64,000 bases of DNA from Methylotenera_A sp044228245 (GCA_044228245.1 JBGAVG010000003.1:124001-188000), one strand, 5' to 3'. Positions 42,985-52,123 are shown, numbered from the stretch's first letter. The notes: generated by a model not told the origin, from the letters alone. Numbers and translations are program-made.

Positions 42985-43818
42985 ATGGCATTAGTAAAAG
43001 TCAAACCAACTTCCCCCGGCCGTCGTGGTGTATTGAAAGTCGTTACACCGGATTTGTATAAAGGCAAGCCACACGCGCCGCTGTTGGAAAGTCAAAGTAA
43101 AAATGCAGGCCGTAACAATAACGGTCGCATCACGACGCGTCACCAAGGTGGCGGTCATAAGCAACATTATCGCGTGATTGATTTCCGTCGTAATAAAGAC
43201 GGCATTCCTGCGAGCGTAGAGCGTATTGAATACGATCCAAATCGTACGGCTAATATTGCGTTGCTTTGCTACGCGGATGGTGAGCGTCGTTACATTATCG
43301 CGCCACGTGGTATTGCTGCAGGTGCGCAATTGATCAGCGGTGCTGAAGCGCCAATTAAAGTGGGTAATGCATTGCCGTTGCGCAACATCCCAGTCGGCAG
43401 CACGATTCATTGTATAGAATTGCAACCTGGTAAAGGTGCCCAAATAGCCCGCTCAGCAGGTACATCTGTACAGTTGCTGGCACGTGAAGGTGCTTATGCG
43501 CAGTTGCGTTTGCGTTCTGGCGAAGTTCGCCGCGTGCATGTGGATTGCAAGGCGACTTTAGGTGAAGTGGGTAATGAAGAGCACTCATTGCGATCTATCG
43601 GTAAAGCTGGTGCGATGCGCTGGCGCGGTGTTCGCCCGACCGTTCGCGGTGTGGTGATGAACCCGATCGATCACCCGCATGGTGGTGGTGAAGGCCGTAC
43701 TGCTGCAGGTATGAACCCGGTCAGCCCGTGGGGTGTTAAAACTAAGGGTTATCGTACACGTAGCAACAAGCGTACTGATAATATGCGCGTTAGTCGTCGT
43801 CCAAGGAATGTAAGGTAA
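42985..43818 (+). CDS. rplB: Ribosomal protein L2
   Basis: A 277-residue L2, required for subunit association and peptidyl transfer. NRTANIALLCYADGERRYIIAP sits mid-sequence, and the conserved MNPIDHPHGGGEG loop carries the essential His. AGGAGA precedes the ATG. Confidence 0.98.
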   Translation: MALVKVKPTSPGRRGVLKVVTPDLYKGKPHAPLLESQSKNAGRNNNGRITTRHQGGGHKQHYRVIDFRRNKDGIPASVERIEYDPNRTANIALLCYADGERRYIIAPRGIAAGAQLISGAEAPIKVGNALPLRNIPVGSTIHCIELQPGKGAQIARSAGTSVQLLAREGAYAQLRLRSGEVRRVHVDCKATLGEVGNEEHSLRSIGKAGAMRWRGVRPTVRGVVMNPIDHPHGGGEGRTAAGMNPVSPWGVKTKGYRTRSNKRTDNMRVSRRPRNVR

Positions 43819-43823
43819 TTAAT

Positions 43824-44099
43824 ATGGCACGTTCAATTAAAAAAGGCCCGTTCATTGATGGGCATTTGGCAAAAAAAGTAGAAGCCGCTGCGGCTTCACG
43901 CGATCGTAAACCAATTAAAACCTGGTCACGCCGCTCTACCATTCTGCCAGATTTTATTGGTTTAACCATCGCTGTGCATAATGGTAAGCAACACATTCCA
44001 GTGTTGATTTCAGAAAACATGGTTGGTCACAAGCTCGGTGAATTTGCGTTAACACGTACATTCAAAGGCCATGCGGCTGATAGAAAAGCGAAGAAATAG
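43824..44099 (+). CDS. rpsS: Ribosomal protein S19
   Basis: A 91-residue S19 (ARSIKKGPFIDGHLAKK start; TWSRRSTILPDFIGLT), part of the 30S head near the decoding site. It starts 5 bp after rplB. Confidence 0.98.
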   Translation: MARSIKKGPFIDGHLAKKVEAAAASRDRKPIKTWSRRSTILPDFIGLTIAVHNGKQHIPVLISENMVGHKLGEFALTRTFKGHAADRKAKK

Positions 44100-44105
44100 A
44101 GGCTA

Positions 44106-44438
44106 ATGATGCAAGTAACTGCAATCTTAAAAGGTGTTCACCTCTCTCCGCAAAAAGCGCGTTTGGTGGCTGACCTTGTTCGTGGCAAAAAAGTAGACCA
44201 TGCACTTAACATTTTGAATTTCACACCTAAAAAGGGTGCGGAAGTGATTAAAAAAGTGGTGGAATCTGCAATTGCCAATGCTGAACATAATAATGGCGCC
44301 GATATCGACGAGTTGAAGGTGACTTCAATTTATGTGGACAAAGGCATTGTGCTTAAACGTATTCGTGCTCGTGCAAAGGGTCGCGCTGGGCGTATTATTA
44401 AACCAACCTGTCACATTCATGTGACTGTCGGTAACTAA
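44106..44438 (+). CDS. rplV: Ribosomal protein L22
   Basis: A 110-residue L22 with the tunnel-lining hairpin (RIRARAKGRAGRI), the site of known macrolide-resistance changes in other species. Two neighbouring ATGs are available at 44106 and 44109. Confidence 0.98.
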   Translation: MMQVTAILKGVHLSPQKARLVADLVRGKKVDHALNILNFTPKKGAEVIKKVVESAIANAEHNNGADIDELKVTSIYVDKGIVLKRIRARAKGRAGRIIKPTCHIHVTVGN

Positions 44439-44447
44439 GGGATAATC

Positions 44448-45182
44448 ATGGGTCAAAAAATTCATCCAATTGGTTTCCGTCTGAGTGTCCAAAAAAATTG
44501 GGCCTCACGTTGGTACGCCAATAGCAAAAACTTCCCTGAGATGTTGCAGAGCGACATTAAAGTGCGTGAGTTTTTAAATAAAAAGCTAGCAAACGCTGCG
44601 GTAAGTAAAATTGTTATTGAGCGTCCTGCAAAAAATGCAAAAATCACGATTCACAGTGCACGTCCAGGTGTTGTAATCGGTAAAAAAGGTGAAGATATTG
44701 AATCTTTGCGCTCCTCTTTGCAAGGTTTGATGGGCGTGCCGGTGCATCTTAATATCGAGGAAGTGCGTAAGCCGGAAATTGATGCGACTTTGATTGCACA
44801 ATCAATTGCACAGCAACTTGAAAAACGTGTGATGTTCCGTCGTGCCATGAAACGCGCCATGCAAAACGCTATGCGTCTGGGTGCTCAAGGCATCAAGATC
44901 ATGAGCTCAGGCCGCTTGAATGGCATCGAGATTGCCCGTACCGAATGGTATCGCGAAGGTCGTGTGCCACTTCATACATTGCGTGCCGATATAGATTATG
45001 GTGTAGCAGAAGCTTCAACCACCTACGGAATCATTGGTATCAAAGTATGGGTATTCAAAGGCGAAATTTTTGCTGATAACGTACAAGCGCCGATTGGTGC
45101 GACTGCGCCAGCTGCTGCGCCTGTTGCTGAACCAGAGAAAAAAGTAAGAAAGCCGAGGGCTAAAGATGCTGCAACCGTCTAG
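44448..45182 (+). CDS. rpsC: Ribosomal protein S3
   Basis: A 244-residue S3 with GQKIHPIGFRLS at the start and the KH motif GVVIGKKGEDIE that lines the mRNA entry channel. The C-terminal tail is extended and Ala/Pro/Glu/Lys-rich, about 10 residues longer than in E. coli. The last codons overlap the rplP start by 17 bp. Confidence 0.98.
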   Translation: MGQKIHPIGFRLSVQKNWASRWYANSKNFPEMLQSDIKVREFLNKKLANAAVSKIVIERPAKNAKITIHSARPGVVIGKKGEDIESLRSSLQGLMGVPVHLNIEEVRKPEIDATLIAQSIAQQLEKRVMFRRAMKRAMQNAMRLGAQGIKIMSSGRLNGIEIARTEWYREGRVPLHTLRADIDYGVAEASTTYGIIGIKVWVFKGEIFADNVQAPIGATAPAAAPVAEPEKKVRKPRAKDAATV

Positions 45183-45582
45183 ACAAAAATACCGCAAGAT
45201 GCAAAAAGGCCGTAACAAAGGCATTGCAACGACAGGTAACAAAGTAAGTTTTGGTGATTTTGGATTAAAAGCGATTGGTCGTGGCCGCTTGACTGCGCGC
45301 CAAATCGAAGCCGCACGTCGCGTAATGACGCGTCACATTAAACGTGGTGGCCGCGTTTGGATTCGTATTTTCCCGGATCAGCCAATTTCTAAGAAGCCGG
45401 CAGAAGTGCGTATGGGTAACGGCAAGGGCAGTACCGAGTACTACGTAGCGCAGATCCAGCCAGGAAAAATGTTGTACGAAATGGACGGCGTGAGTGAAGA
45501 GCTTGCGCGTGAAGCGTTCCGTTTGGCGGCTGCCAAGTTGCCAATTGAAACGACATTCATGACGCGTCAACTTGGTAGTTAA
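45166..45582 (+). CDS. rplP: Ribosomal protein L16
   Basis: A 138-residue L16 beginning MLQPSRQKYRKMQKGRNKG, which confirms the start inside rpsC. The conserved MGNGKGSTEYYVA loop is present. Organises the A-site tRNA region of the 50S subunit. Confidence 0.98.
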   Translation: MLQPSRQKYRKMQKGRNKGIATTGNKVSFGDFGLKAIGRGRLTARQIEAARRVMTRHIKRGGRVWIRIFPDQPISKKPAEVRMGNGKGSTEYYVAQIQPGKMLYEMDGVSEELAREAFRLAAAKLPIETTFMTRQLGS

Positions 45583-45598
45583 GGACAGGGGAGCTAAT

Positions 45599-45793
45599 AT
45601 GAAAGCCACCGATTTAAGAGCAAAAAGTGTTGATGAGTTAAATGCTGAGTTGATTGAATTGCGCCGTGCGCAGTTTTCGCTCCGCATGCAAATTGCCACA
45701 CAACAATTAACCAAAGTAGATCAGCTAGGTAAAGTACGCAAAGATGTAGCGCGTGTGAAGCTCGTATTGGCTGAGAAAGCGAAGCAGGCATAA
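45599..45793 (+). CDS. rpmC: Ribosomal protein L29
   Basis: A 64-residue two-helix L29 (MKATDLRAKSVDELN; LRRAQFSLRMQIATQQL) at the tunnel exit. An upstream in-frame start at 45572 would overlap rplP and is rejected. It overlaps rpsQ by 1 bp. Confidence 0.97.
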   Translation: MKATDLRAKSVDELNAELIELRRAQFSLRMQIATQQLTKVDQLGKVRKDVARVKLVLAEKAKQA

Positions 45794-46050
45794 TGATGAC
45801 TGAAACGACAAAAGTAGTACGCAGCTTAAGCGGCCGCGTTGTGAGCGACAAAATGGATAAAACCATCACTGTATTGGTTGAGCGTAAAGTAAAACATCCG
45901 CTGATCGGTAAAGTGGTTGTGAAGTCGAACAAATTCCATGCACACGACGAGAACAACGAATGCAAAGAAGGTGATTTGGTCACCATTACCGAAAGCCGCC
46001 CGATGTCTAAAACTAAGACATGGGTAGTCAGCAAGGTAGTTAAAGCCTAA
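45793..46050 (+). CDS. rpsQ: Ribosomal protein S17
   Basis: An 85-residue S17 (LSGRVVSDKMDKTITVLVERKVKHP). Two adjacent ATGs are possible at the start. Last gene of the S10 operon; a 192-bp gap with a promoter follows. Confidence 0.97.
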   Translation: MMTETTKVVRSLSGRVVSDKMDKTITVLVERKVKHPLIGKVVVKSNKFHAHDENNECKEGDLVTITESRPMSKTKTWVVSKVVKA

Positions 46051-46080
46051 GCAAAAAGTAGTAAAAAAGGTATTTTTGGC

Positions 46081-46110
46081 TTGCTACAAACCAGAAATAC
46101 CCGTTATAAT
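46081..46110 (+). promoter_or_regulatory. Putative promoter of the spc operon (rplN)
   Basis: TTGCTA, an 18-bp spacer and a perfect TATAAT in the rpsQ-rplN gap; predicted start near 46117, leaving a leader of about 125 bases. Confidence 0.6.
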
Positions 46111-46242
46111 GTTGGACTTTTCGGCGCTCATGGACTTTTGGTTCATAAAAAGCAAGCGCCCCAATACTGACCGTGGTCTATTGGCCGTTTAAAAATATAA
46201 CGGCTGGTGTTGGTTTAACGGATTAAGTTGGAGATTATTCTC

Positions 46243-46611
46243 ATGATTCAAATGCAATCTCGGCTGGAAGTTGCCGATAACACTGGTGCCCGCTCTGTGC
46301 AGTGCATCAAGGTGCTAGGTGGCTCAAAGCGTCGTTACGCCGGTATAGGCGACATTATCAAGGTCAGCATTAAAGATGCTGCGCCGCGCGGTCGCGTTAA
46401 AAAAGGTGAAGTATACAGCGCTGTTGTGGTGCGTACTGCAAAAGGCGTGCGCCGCCCGGATGGTTCGTTGGTTAAATTCGATACCAATGCGGCCGTGTTA
46501 CTCAACAATAAATTAGAACCGATTGGCACCCGTATATTCGGCCCAGTGACGCGCGAACTGCGTAGCGAGCGTTTCATGAAAATCGTTTCTCTTGCGCCTG
46601 AAGTATTGTAA
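46243..46611 (+). CDS. rplN: Ribosomal protein L14
   Basis: A 122-residue L14 starting MIQMQSRLEVADNTGAR, exactly the E. coli length, which fixes the start at ATG46243 with TTGGAG upstream. First gene of the spc operon. Confidence 0.98.
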   Translation: MIQMQSRLEVADNTGARSVQCIKVLGGSKRRYAGIGDIIKVSIKDAAPRGRVKKGEVYSAVVVRTAKGVRRPDGSLVKFDTNAAVLLNNKLEPIGTRIFGPVTRELRSERFMKIVSLAPEVL

Positions 46612-46625
46612 GGGTGGGGAATAAA

Positions 46626-46943
46626 ATGAGCAAAATTCATAAAGGCGACCAGGTCGTACTAAATACAGGTAAGGACAAAGGCAAGCGCGGCACAGTGCTG
46701 CGTGTGCTTGACTCGGGTCATGTGGTGGTTGAGGGTGTTAATGTGGCTAAGAAACATGCCAAACCTAACCCGATGAAAGGCATTACTGGCGGCATTATCA
46801 ACAAGGAAATGCCGGTAGACATTTCAAACGTTGCGCTATTTAATAGTGCAACACAAAAAGCTGACCGCGTAGGTTACAAAACATTGAAAGACGGCCGCAA
46901 GGTGCGTGTGTTCAAGTCTAACGGCGAAGCAGTGGACGCATAG
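46626..46943 (+). CDS. rplX: Ribosomal protein L24
   Basis: A 105-residue L24 with the KOW segment KIHKGDQVVLNTGKDKGKRG; an assembly initiator of the 50S subunit. ATG46626 is chosen over a frame extension at 46614. Confidence 0.97.
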   Translation: MSKIHKGDQVVLNTGKDKGKRGTVLRVLDSGHVVVEGVNVAKKHAKPNPMKGITGGIINKEMPVDISNVALFNSATQKADRVGYKTLKDGRKVRVFKSNGEAVDA

Positions 46944-46951
46944 GATAAATC

Positions 46952-47491
46952 ATGGCGCGCTTAAAACAATTCTATAAAGACTCAGTCGTTAAAAAGATGA
47001 CCGAGCAATTTGGTTACACTTCGATCATGCAAGTGCCTCGCATTGAAAAAATCACCTTGAATATGGGTGTGGGCGAAGCGGTTGCAGATAAAAAAGTGAT
47101 GGAAAATGCAGTTGGCGACATGGAAAAAATCGCTGGTCAAAAAGTGATTGTGACCAAAGCGAAGAAATCTGTTGCGGCTTTTAAAATTCGTGATGATTAT
47201 CCTGTTGGCTGTAAAGTCACCCTGCGTCGTGAACGTATGTATGAATTCCTGGACCGTCTGATTACAGTTGCGATTCCACGCATTCGTGACTTCCGCGGTA
47301 TTCCGGCGAAATCGTTTGACGGCCGTGGCAATTACAACATGGGTGTAAAAGAGCAAATCATATTCCCGGAAATCGAATATGACAAAATTGACGCGATTCG
47401 CGGCATGAATATTACGATTACTACAACGGCAAAAACAGACGAAGAGGCCAAGGCACTTTTGGCGGCGTTTAGTTTTCCTTTTAGAGGTTAA
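46952..47491 (+). CDS. rplE: Ribosomal protein L5
   Basis: A 179-residue L5 (IEKITLNMGVGEA; DFRGIPAKSFDGRGNYNMG), binding 5S rRNA and contacting P-site tRNA. Confidence 0.98.
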   Translation: MARLKQFYKDSVVKKMTEQFGYTSIMQVPRIEKITLNMGVGEAVADKKVMENAVGDMEKIAGQKVIVTKAKKSVAAFKIRDDYPVGCKVTLRRERMYEFLDRLITVAIPRIRDFRGIPAKSFDGRGNYNMGVKEQIIFPEIEYDKIDAIRGMNITITTTAKTDEEAKALLAAFSFPFRG

Positions 47492-47494
47492 GAC

Positions 47495-47800
47495 ATGGCA
47501 AAAACATGTATGACAGAACGCGAGCTTAAGCGCCGCGAAACCGTGAAAAAATTCGCAGCAAAACGCGATGCTTTGAACGCAGTTATCAACGATCAGAAAG
47601 CCAGTGCTGAAGATCGTCGCGATGCGCGTTTGAAATTGCAAAGTCTGCCACGTAATGCAAGTCCTGTGCGTTTGCGCAACCGCTGCGCACTCACGGGCCG
47701 TCCACGTGGTGTTTTCAGTAAATTTGGTATTGCGCGTAGTAAATTGCGCGATTTGATGATGAGTGGCCAAGTGCCAGGCGTCACCAAAGCTAGCTGGTAA
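47495..47800 (+). CDS. rpsN: Ribosomal protein S14 (zinc-independent form)
   Basis: A 101-residue S14 of the long C-minus type: no CxxC zinc pairs, ending in NRCALTGRPRGVFSKFGIAR and a final SW. Binds the 30S head. Confidence 0.98.
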   Translation: MAKTCMTERELKRRETVKKFAAKRDALNAVINDQKASAEDRRDARLKLQSLPRNASPVRLRNRCALTGRPRGVFSKFGIARSKLRDLMMSGQVPGVTKASW

Positions 47801-47815
47801 CGGGGGAATAGATTT

Positions 47816-48211
47816 ATGAGTATGAGTGATCCGATTGCCGATATGCTAACGCGTATTCGTAACGCACAAAGTGTAAACAAGCTATCAGTTTCTATGCCGG
47901 CTTCTAAACTCAAAGGCGCTATCGCCAGCGTGTTAAAAGACGAGGGCTACATTGATGATTTTGCAGTGCATGCAAATGACGGCAAGCCAGTGTTAAGTAT
48001 CAGTTTGAAATATTATGCAGGCCGTCCAGTGATTGAGAAGATTGATCGTGTGAGCAAGCCTGGTCTTCGCGTTTACAAGGGAAGTCAAAATATCCCTAAA
48101 GTAATGAATGGCCTTGGTGTGACAATATTGTCTACATCCAAGGGTGTAATGACAGATCGTAAAGCACAGGCGGCCGGTATCGGCGGCGAAGTGCTGTGCG
48201 TAGTGGCTTAA
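47816..48211 (+). CDS. rpsH: Ribosomal protein S8
   Basis: A 131-residue S8 (SDPIADMLTRIRNAQ; VLSTSKGVMTDRKA). In E. coli S8 is the translational repressor of the spc operon. ATG47816 or ATG47822 may be the start. Confidence 0.98.
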   Translation: MSMSDPIADMLTRIRNAQSVNKLSVSMPASKLKGAIASVLKDEGYIDDFAVHANDGKPVLSISLKYYAGRPVIEKIDRVSKPGLRVYKGSQNIPKVMNGLGVTILSTSKGVMTDRKAQAAGIGGEVLCVVA

Positions 48212-48221
48212 GGAGAAGCAA

Positions 48222-48755
48222 ATGTCACGTGTTGCTAAAAATCCGGTCGCTATTCCAGCTAAAGTTGAAGTAGTGCTAAGTGCAAACAATATCGCCGTAA
48301 GCGGCCCATTGGGCAAGCTCTCGCATCCGTTGACGGACGCGGTTGAGTTGAAGCGTGAAGGTGATGCTATTACCTTTGCTGCAACCAGCGACAGTCAGCA
48401 TTCCCGTGCTATGTCGGGTACATTGCGTGCGCTGGTGGCGAATATGGTTCAAGGTGTTTCAGTCGGCTTTACGCGTAAACTCACATTGGTGGGTGTTGGC
48501 TATAAAGCCAATGCGCAAGGCGCAATGCTTAACCTGGAATTAGGTTATTCACACCCGATCAATCACAAAATGCCTGCAGGTGTTACAGTGCAAACACCTA
48601 CGCCGACAGAAGTGATTTTGACTGGTTTTGATAAACAGGTCATTGGTCAGATTGCCGCTCAGATTCGTTCTTACCGTGCACCAGAGCCTTACAAGGGCAA
48701 GGGTGTTCGCTATGCAGATGAAGTGGTAGCGATTAAAGAAACCAAGAAAAAATAA
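48222..48755 (+). CDS. rplF: Ribosomal protein L6
   Basis: A 177-residue L6 (SRVAKNPVAIPAKVEV; C-terminal YRAPEPYKGKGVRYADE). Located near the factor-binding site of the 50S subunit; AAGGAG precedes the ATG. Confidence 0.98.
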   Translation: MSRVAKNPVAIPAKVEVVLSANNIAVSGPLGKLSHPLTDAVELKREGDAITFAATSDSQHSRAMSGTLRALVANMVQGVSVGFTRKLTLVGVGYKANAQGAMLNLELGYSHPINHKMPAGVTVQTPTPTEVILTGFDKQVIGQIAAQIRSYRAPEPYKGKGVRYADEVVAIKETKKK

Positions 48756-48769
48756 TTAGGGCTTAAAAA

Positions 48770-49123
48770 ATGAACAATGTAAATAACCGCTTGCGCCGTG
48801 CACGTAAAACCCGTGCCAAAATTGCCGAGTTAAAAGTTACACGTTTAAGCGTGCATCGTACGAATACGCATATCTATGCGCAGATTATCGCGGAAACCGG
48901 CGATAAAGTATTGGCAAGTGCTTCAACTGTTGAGGCGGATGTACGTAAAAAAGTAAAAAATGGCGGCAATGTTGAAGCTGCTGCAGTGATTGGCAAGCGT
49001 ATAGCCGAAAAAGCGAAAAAAGCAGGCATCACTACGGTGGCTTTTGATCGCTCGGGCTACAAATATCATGGTCGTATAAAGGCGTTGGCAGATGCTGCGC
49101 GTGAAAACGGTCTGTCATTCTAA
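48770..49123 (+). CDS. rplR: Ribosomal protein L18
   Basis: A 117-residue L18 with a basic N-terminus and the 5S-rRNA-binding C-terminal GITTVAFDRSGYKYHGRIKA. Confidence 0.98.
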   Translation: MNNVNNRLRRARKTRAKIAELKVTRLSVHRTNTHIYAQIIAETGDKVLASASTVEADVRKKVKNGGNVEAAAVIGKRIAEKAKKAGITTVAFDRSGYKYHGRIKALADAARENGLSF

Positions 49124-49138
49124 TAAGCGAGACGGATA

Positions 49139-49651
49139 ATGGCTAAAGAAATCGAACAACAGTCACAGCAAACTGATGGTTTGCGTGAAAAAATGATTAC
49201 CGTAAACCGTGTAAGTAAGACGGTTAAAGGTGGTCGTATCATGAGTTTCGCAGCATTGACAGTGGTTGGTGACGGCGATGGCGCAGTCGGCATGGGTAAA
49301 GGCAAGGCGCGTGAAGTGCCGGTGGCTGTCCAGAAAGCTATGGACGAAGCACGTCGCGGCATGCTGAAGGTAAACTTGAATAACGGCACATTGCATCATG
49401 CGGTAACGGGTGTTCACGGCGCTGCCAAGGTGTTCATTCAGCCGGCCTCCGAAGGTACCGGCATCATTGCAGGCGGTGCGATGCGTGCGATTTTTGAAGT
49501 AATGGGTGTTACTAACGTAGTGGCCAAATGTATCGGTTCAACGAATCCATACAACCTGGTTCGCGCAACCTTGAATGGCCTGGAGTCAATGAATACTCCT
49601 GCAGAGATTGCCGCAAAACGTGGTAAATCAGTTGAAGAAATCAGAGGCTAA
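49139..49651 (+). CDS. rpsE: Ribosomal protein S5
   Basis: A 170-residue S5 with VGDGDGAVGMGKGKAREVP in its RNA-binding fold. S5 contributes to decoding fidelity. Normal length and position between rplR and rpmD. Confidence 0.98.
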   Translation: MAKEIEQQSQQTDGLREKMITVNRVSKTVKGGRIMSFAALTVVGDGDGAVGMGKGKAREVPVAVQKAMDEARRGMLKVNLNNGTLHHAVTGVHGAAKVFIQPASEGTGIIAGGAMRAIFEVMGVTNVVAKCIGSTNPYNLVRATLNGLESMNTPAEIAAKRGKSVEEIRG

Positions 49652-49653
49652 TC

Positions 49654-49851
49654 ATGGCTAAAGCAAAAAAAGACGCAGCAACTATTAAGGTGACGCTAGT
49701 AAGAAGCGTGATCGGTCGCATTGAAGCACACAAGGCCACTGTAAAAGGTCTGGGCTTGCGTCGTATGCACCACACAGTTGAACTGCAGGATACACCAGCA
49801 ATTCGCGGTATGATTAATGCCGTTGGTTATCTCTTAAAGGTAGAAGCATAA
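49654..49851 (+). CDS. rpmD: Ribosomal protein L30
   Basis: A 65-residue L30 (KVTLVRSVIGRIEAHKATVKGLGL). Its stop overlaps the rplO ATG by one base (TAATG). Confidence 0.97.
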   Translation: MAKAKKDAATIKVTLVRSVIGRIEAHKATVKGLGLRRMHHTVELQDTPAIRGMINAVGYLLKVEA

Positions 49852-50288
49852 TGCAATTAAATACAATTAAGCCTGCAGAAGGCGCTAAAAAAGAACGCCG
49901 TCGCGTAGGTCGTGGCATTGGTTCGGGTTTAGGTAAAACAGCCGGGCGTGGCCATAAAGGTCAAAAATCACGTACGGGTGGTTTCCATAAAGTTGGCTTT
50001 GAAGGCGGTCAAATGCCTTTGCAACGCCGCTTGCCAAAACGCGGTTTCAAATCAATGACCAAAGCTGATACAGCACGTGTTCGCACGAGCGAGTTGTTAG
50101 AGCTTGATGCGGACGTGATCGACTTGCTGGCTTTAAAATCAGCCAAGCTGGTTTCTGGCACGGTAAAAGCGGTAAAAGTATATTTGTCCGGCGAGTTGAC
50201 CAAGAAAGTAAAAGTACAAGGTTTATTGCTAACTAAAGGTGCTCGTGCAGCTATTGAAGCAGCCGGCGGCAAAGTTGTAGAAGCTTAA
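49851..50288 (+). CDS. rplO: Ribosomal protein L15
   Basis: A 145-residue L15 with the Gly/Arg-rich N-terminal extension (GRGIGSGLGKTAGRGHKGQ) that threads into rRNA. Followed after 16 bp by secY, as in the standard spc operon. Confidence 0.98.
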   Translation: MQLNTIKPAEGAKKERRRVGRGIGSGLGKTAGRGHKGQKSRTGGFHKVGFEGGQMPLQRRLPKRGFKSMTKADTARVRTSELLELDADVIDLLALKSAKLVSGTVKAVKVYLSGELTKKVKVQGLLLTKGARAAIEAAGGKVVEA

Positions 50289-50304
50289 AAAGAAGAGAAA
50301 CGCA

Positions 50305-51624
50305 TTGGCGCAAGATAGCTTTTTAGGTACGGTTGGAAAAATGAGCGAGCTGAAAAGCCGCTTATGGTTCGTGTTGGGAGCCTTGGTGGTGTTTCGCCTG
50401 GGCGCGCATATACCGGTGCCGGGCATAGATCCGGCTGTATTGAAGCAACTGTTTGATTCGCAAAATAACGGCATTCTTGGCATGTTTAACATGTTCTCTG
50501 GCGGCGCGTTGTCTCGCTTTACCGTGTTTGCTTTAGGAATCATGCCGTATATTTCTGCATCGATTATTATGCAGCTGGCAACGGTGGTTTCCCCTAAATT
50601 GGAGCAATTAAAAAAAGAGGGTGAAGCAGGCAGGCGTACCATTACCAAGTACACACGTTACGGCACCCTGTTCCTGGCAACTTTTCAGGCGTTAGGGATT
50701 GCCATTGCGCTGGAAGGCCAGGCTGGTCTGGTATTGGATCCTGGCATGGCGTTCAGGCTGACTGCAGTAGTGACGCTGGTGAGTGGCACCATGTTTTTGA
50801 TGTGGCTGGGTGAGCAAATTACAGAGCGCGGGATTGGCAATGGCATTTCCATTATCATTTTCGCGGGTATTGTGGCTGGCTTGCCAAGCGCAATTGGCAG
50901 TACATTGGAGTTGGCGCGTACCGGAGCATTTTCTATACCATTGGTGATGTTCTTGTTTGTAGCAGTGCTGTTGGTAACGGCATTGGTGGTGTTTGTAGAG
51001 CGCGGCCAACGTAAAATTACGGTGAATTATGCCAAGCGCCAAGTAGGGAATAAAGTATATGGTGGTCAAACAACCCACCTGCCGTTGAAGCTTAATATGG
51101 CTGGCGTGATTCCGCCAATTTTTGCGTCAAGTATTATTTTGTTCCCGGCGACATTGGCCGGCTGGTTTGGCAGCAGTGAGAGCTTGTATTGGCTAAAAGA
51201 CATCAGTAACGTGTTGTCGCCAGGTCAGCCGATTTATATTTTGCTTTTTGCGGCCGCGATTATGTTTTTCTGTTTCTTTTATACGGCGTTAGTGTTTAAC
51301 CCAAAAGAGACAGCTGAGAATTTGAAGAAAAGCGGCGCGTTCGTACCGGGAATCCGCCCAGGCGAGCAAACCGCGAAGTATATTGACAAGATTATGGGGC
51401 GTTTAACCTTGGTGGGCGCTATATATATTACCTTGGTATGCTTGTTGCCGGAATTTTTGAGATTGAAGTTTAATACCCCATTTTATTTTGGTGGCACTTC
51501 ATTACTGATTATTGTAGTGGTAACCATGGATTTTATGACCCAAGTGCAATCACACTTGATGTCGCATCAGTACGAAGGGTTGCTTAAAAAAGCGAATTTT
51601 AAAGGTGGCGCGGGAGCGCGATAG
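50305..51624 (+). CDS. secY: SecY, protein-conducting channel subunit
   Basis: Ten-helix channel of the Sec translocase, 439 residues. Recognisable parts are GAHIPVPGID, the plug-region FNMFSGGALSRF and FNPKETAENLKKSGAFVPGIRPG with the ribosome/SecA-binding loops. Translation starts at TTG50305 with AGAAGAG upstream; the N-terminus AQDSFLGTVGKMSELKSRL agrees with other species. Confidence 0.97.
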   Translation: MAQDSFLGTVGKMSELKSRLWFVLGALVVFRLGAHIPVPGIDPAVLKQLFDSQNNGILGMFNMFSGGALSRFTVFALGIMPYISASIIMQLATVVSPKLEQLKKEGEAGRRTITKYTRYGTLFLATFQALGIAIALEGQAGLVLDPGMAFRLTAVVTLVSGTMFLMWLGEQITERGIGNGISIIIFAGIVAGLPSAIGSTLELARTGAFSIPLVMFLFVAVLLVTALVVFVERGQRKITVNYAKRQVGNKVYGGQTTHLPLKLNMAGVIPPIFASSIILFPATLAGWFGSSESLYWLKDISNVLSPGQPIYILLFAAAIMFFCFFYTALVFNPKETAENLKKSGAFVPGIRPGEQTAKYIDKIMGRLTLVGAIYITLVCLLPEFLRLKFNTPFYFGGTSLLIIVVVTMDFMTQVQSHLMSHQYEGLLKKANFKGGAGAR

Positions 51625-51632
51625 CTTTAAAG

Positions 51633-51851
51633 ATGGCAAAAGAAGACCGTATTGAGATGCAGGGTGAGATCTTGGAAAATCTCCCAAATGCAACATTTAA
51701 GGTTAAGTTGGAAAATGGCCACACGGTCTTAGGGTATATTTCTGGAAAAATGCGTATGCACTATATTCGTATTTTACCGGGTGACAAGGTGACAGTTGAA
51801 ATGACACCTTATGATTTAACAAGAGCGCGGATTACATTCCGCGTGAAGTAA
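51633..51851 (+). CDS. infA: InfA, translation initiation factor IF-1
   Basis: A 72-residue S1-fold protein (MAKEDRIEMQGEILENLPN; GKMRMHYIRILPGDKV) that occupies the 30S A site in initiation. It is 8 bp after secY. Confidence 0.98.
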   Translation: MAKEDRIEMQGEILENLPNATFKVKLENGHTVLGYISGKMRMHYIRILPGDKVTVEMTPYDLTRARITFRVK

Positions 51852-51882
51852 TTAAACAAAGTTAAGTGGTAGTGAGGTAATT

Positions 51883-51996
51883 ATGAGAGTTCGTGCATCA
51901 GTAAAAACATTGTGCCGCAACTGTAAGGTTGTGCGTCGTCGCGGCGTTGTACGTATCATTTGTACAGATCCACGTCATAAACAACGTCAAGGTTAA
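51883..51996 (+). CDS. rpmJ: Ribosomal protein L36 (zinc-binding form)
   Basis: A 37-residue protein, MRVRASVKTLCRNC at the start, with zinc ligands C11, C14, C27 and H32. This is the C-plus paralogue, replaced in zinc starvation in some bacteria. It lies between infA and rpsM as usual. Confidence 0.97.
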   Translation: MRVRASVKTLCRNCKVVRRRGVVRIICTDPRHKQRQG

Positions 51997-52040
51997 TGGA
52001 GTCTAACAGTCGCCTGTTTTGATTTGAAGCGTTTTCAAGT

Positions 52041-52069
52041 TTGTAAAAACCGGCACTAACTGTTAAAAT
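52041..52069 (+). promoter_or_regulatory. Putative promoter of the alpha operon (rpsM)
   Basis: TTGTAA, a 17-bp spacer and TAAAAT in the rpmJ-rpsM gap. It would drive rpsM-rpsK-rpsD-rpoA-rplQ. Confidence 0.6.
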
Positions 52070-52123
52070 CTAAGGCTTTTTTATTTGGTCGCCACAAGTT
52101 GCGATTTGTTTTGGAGTTAAAGT

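Noticed and set aside
46982..47770. 262-codon minus-strand open frame
   Set aside because: Antisense to rplE and rpsN, compositionally odd (His, Phe, Cys, Thr rich); shadow of ribosomal genes.
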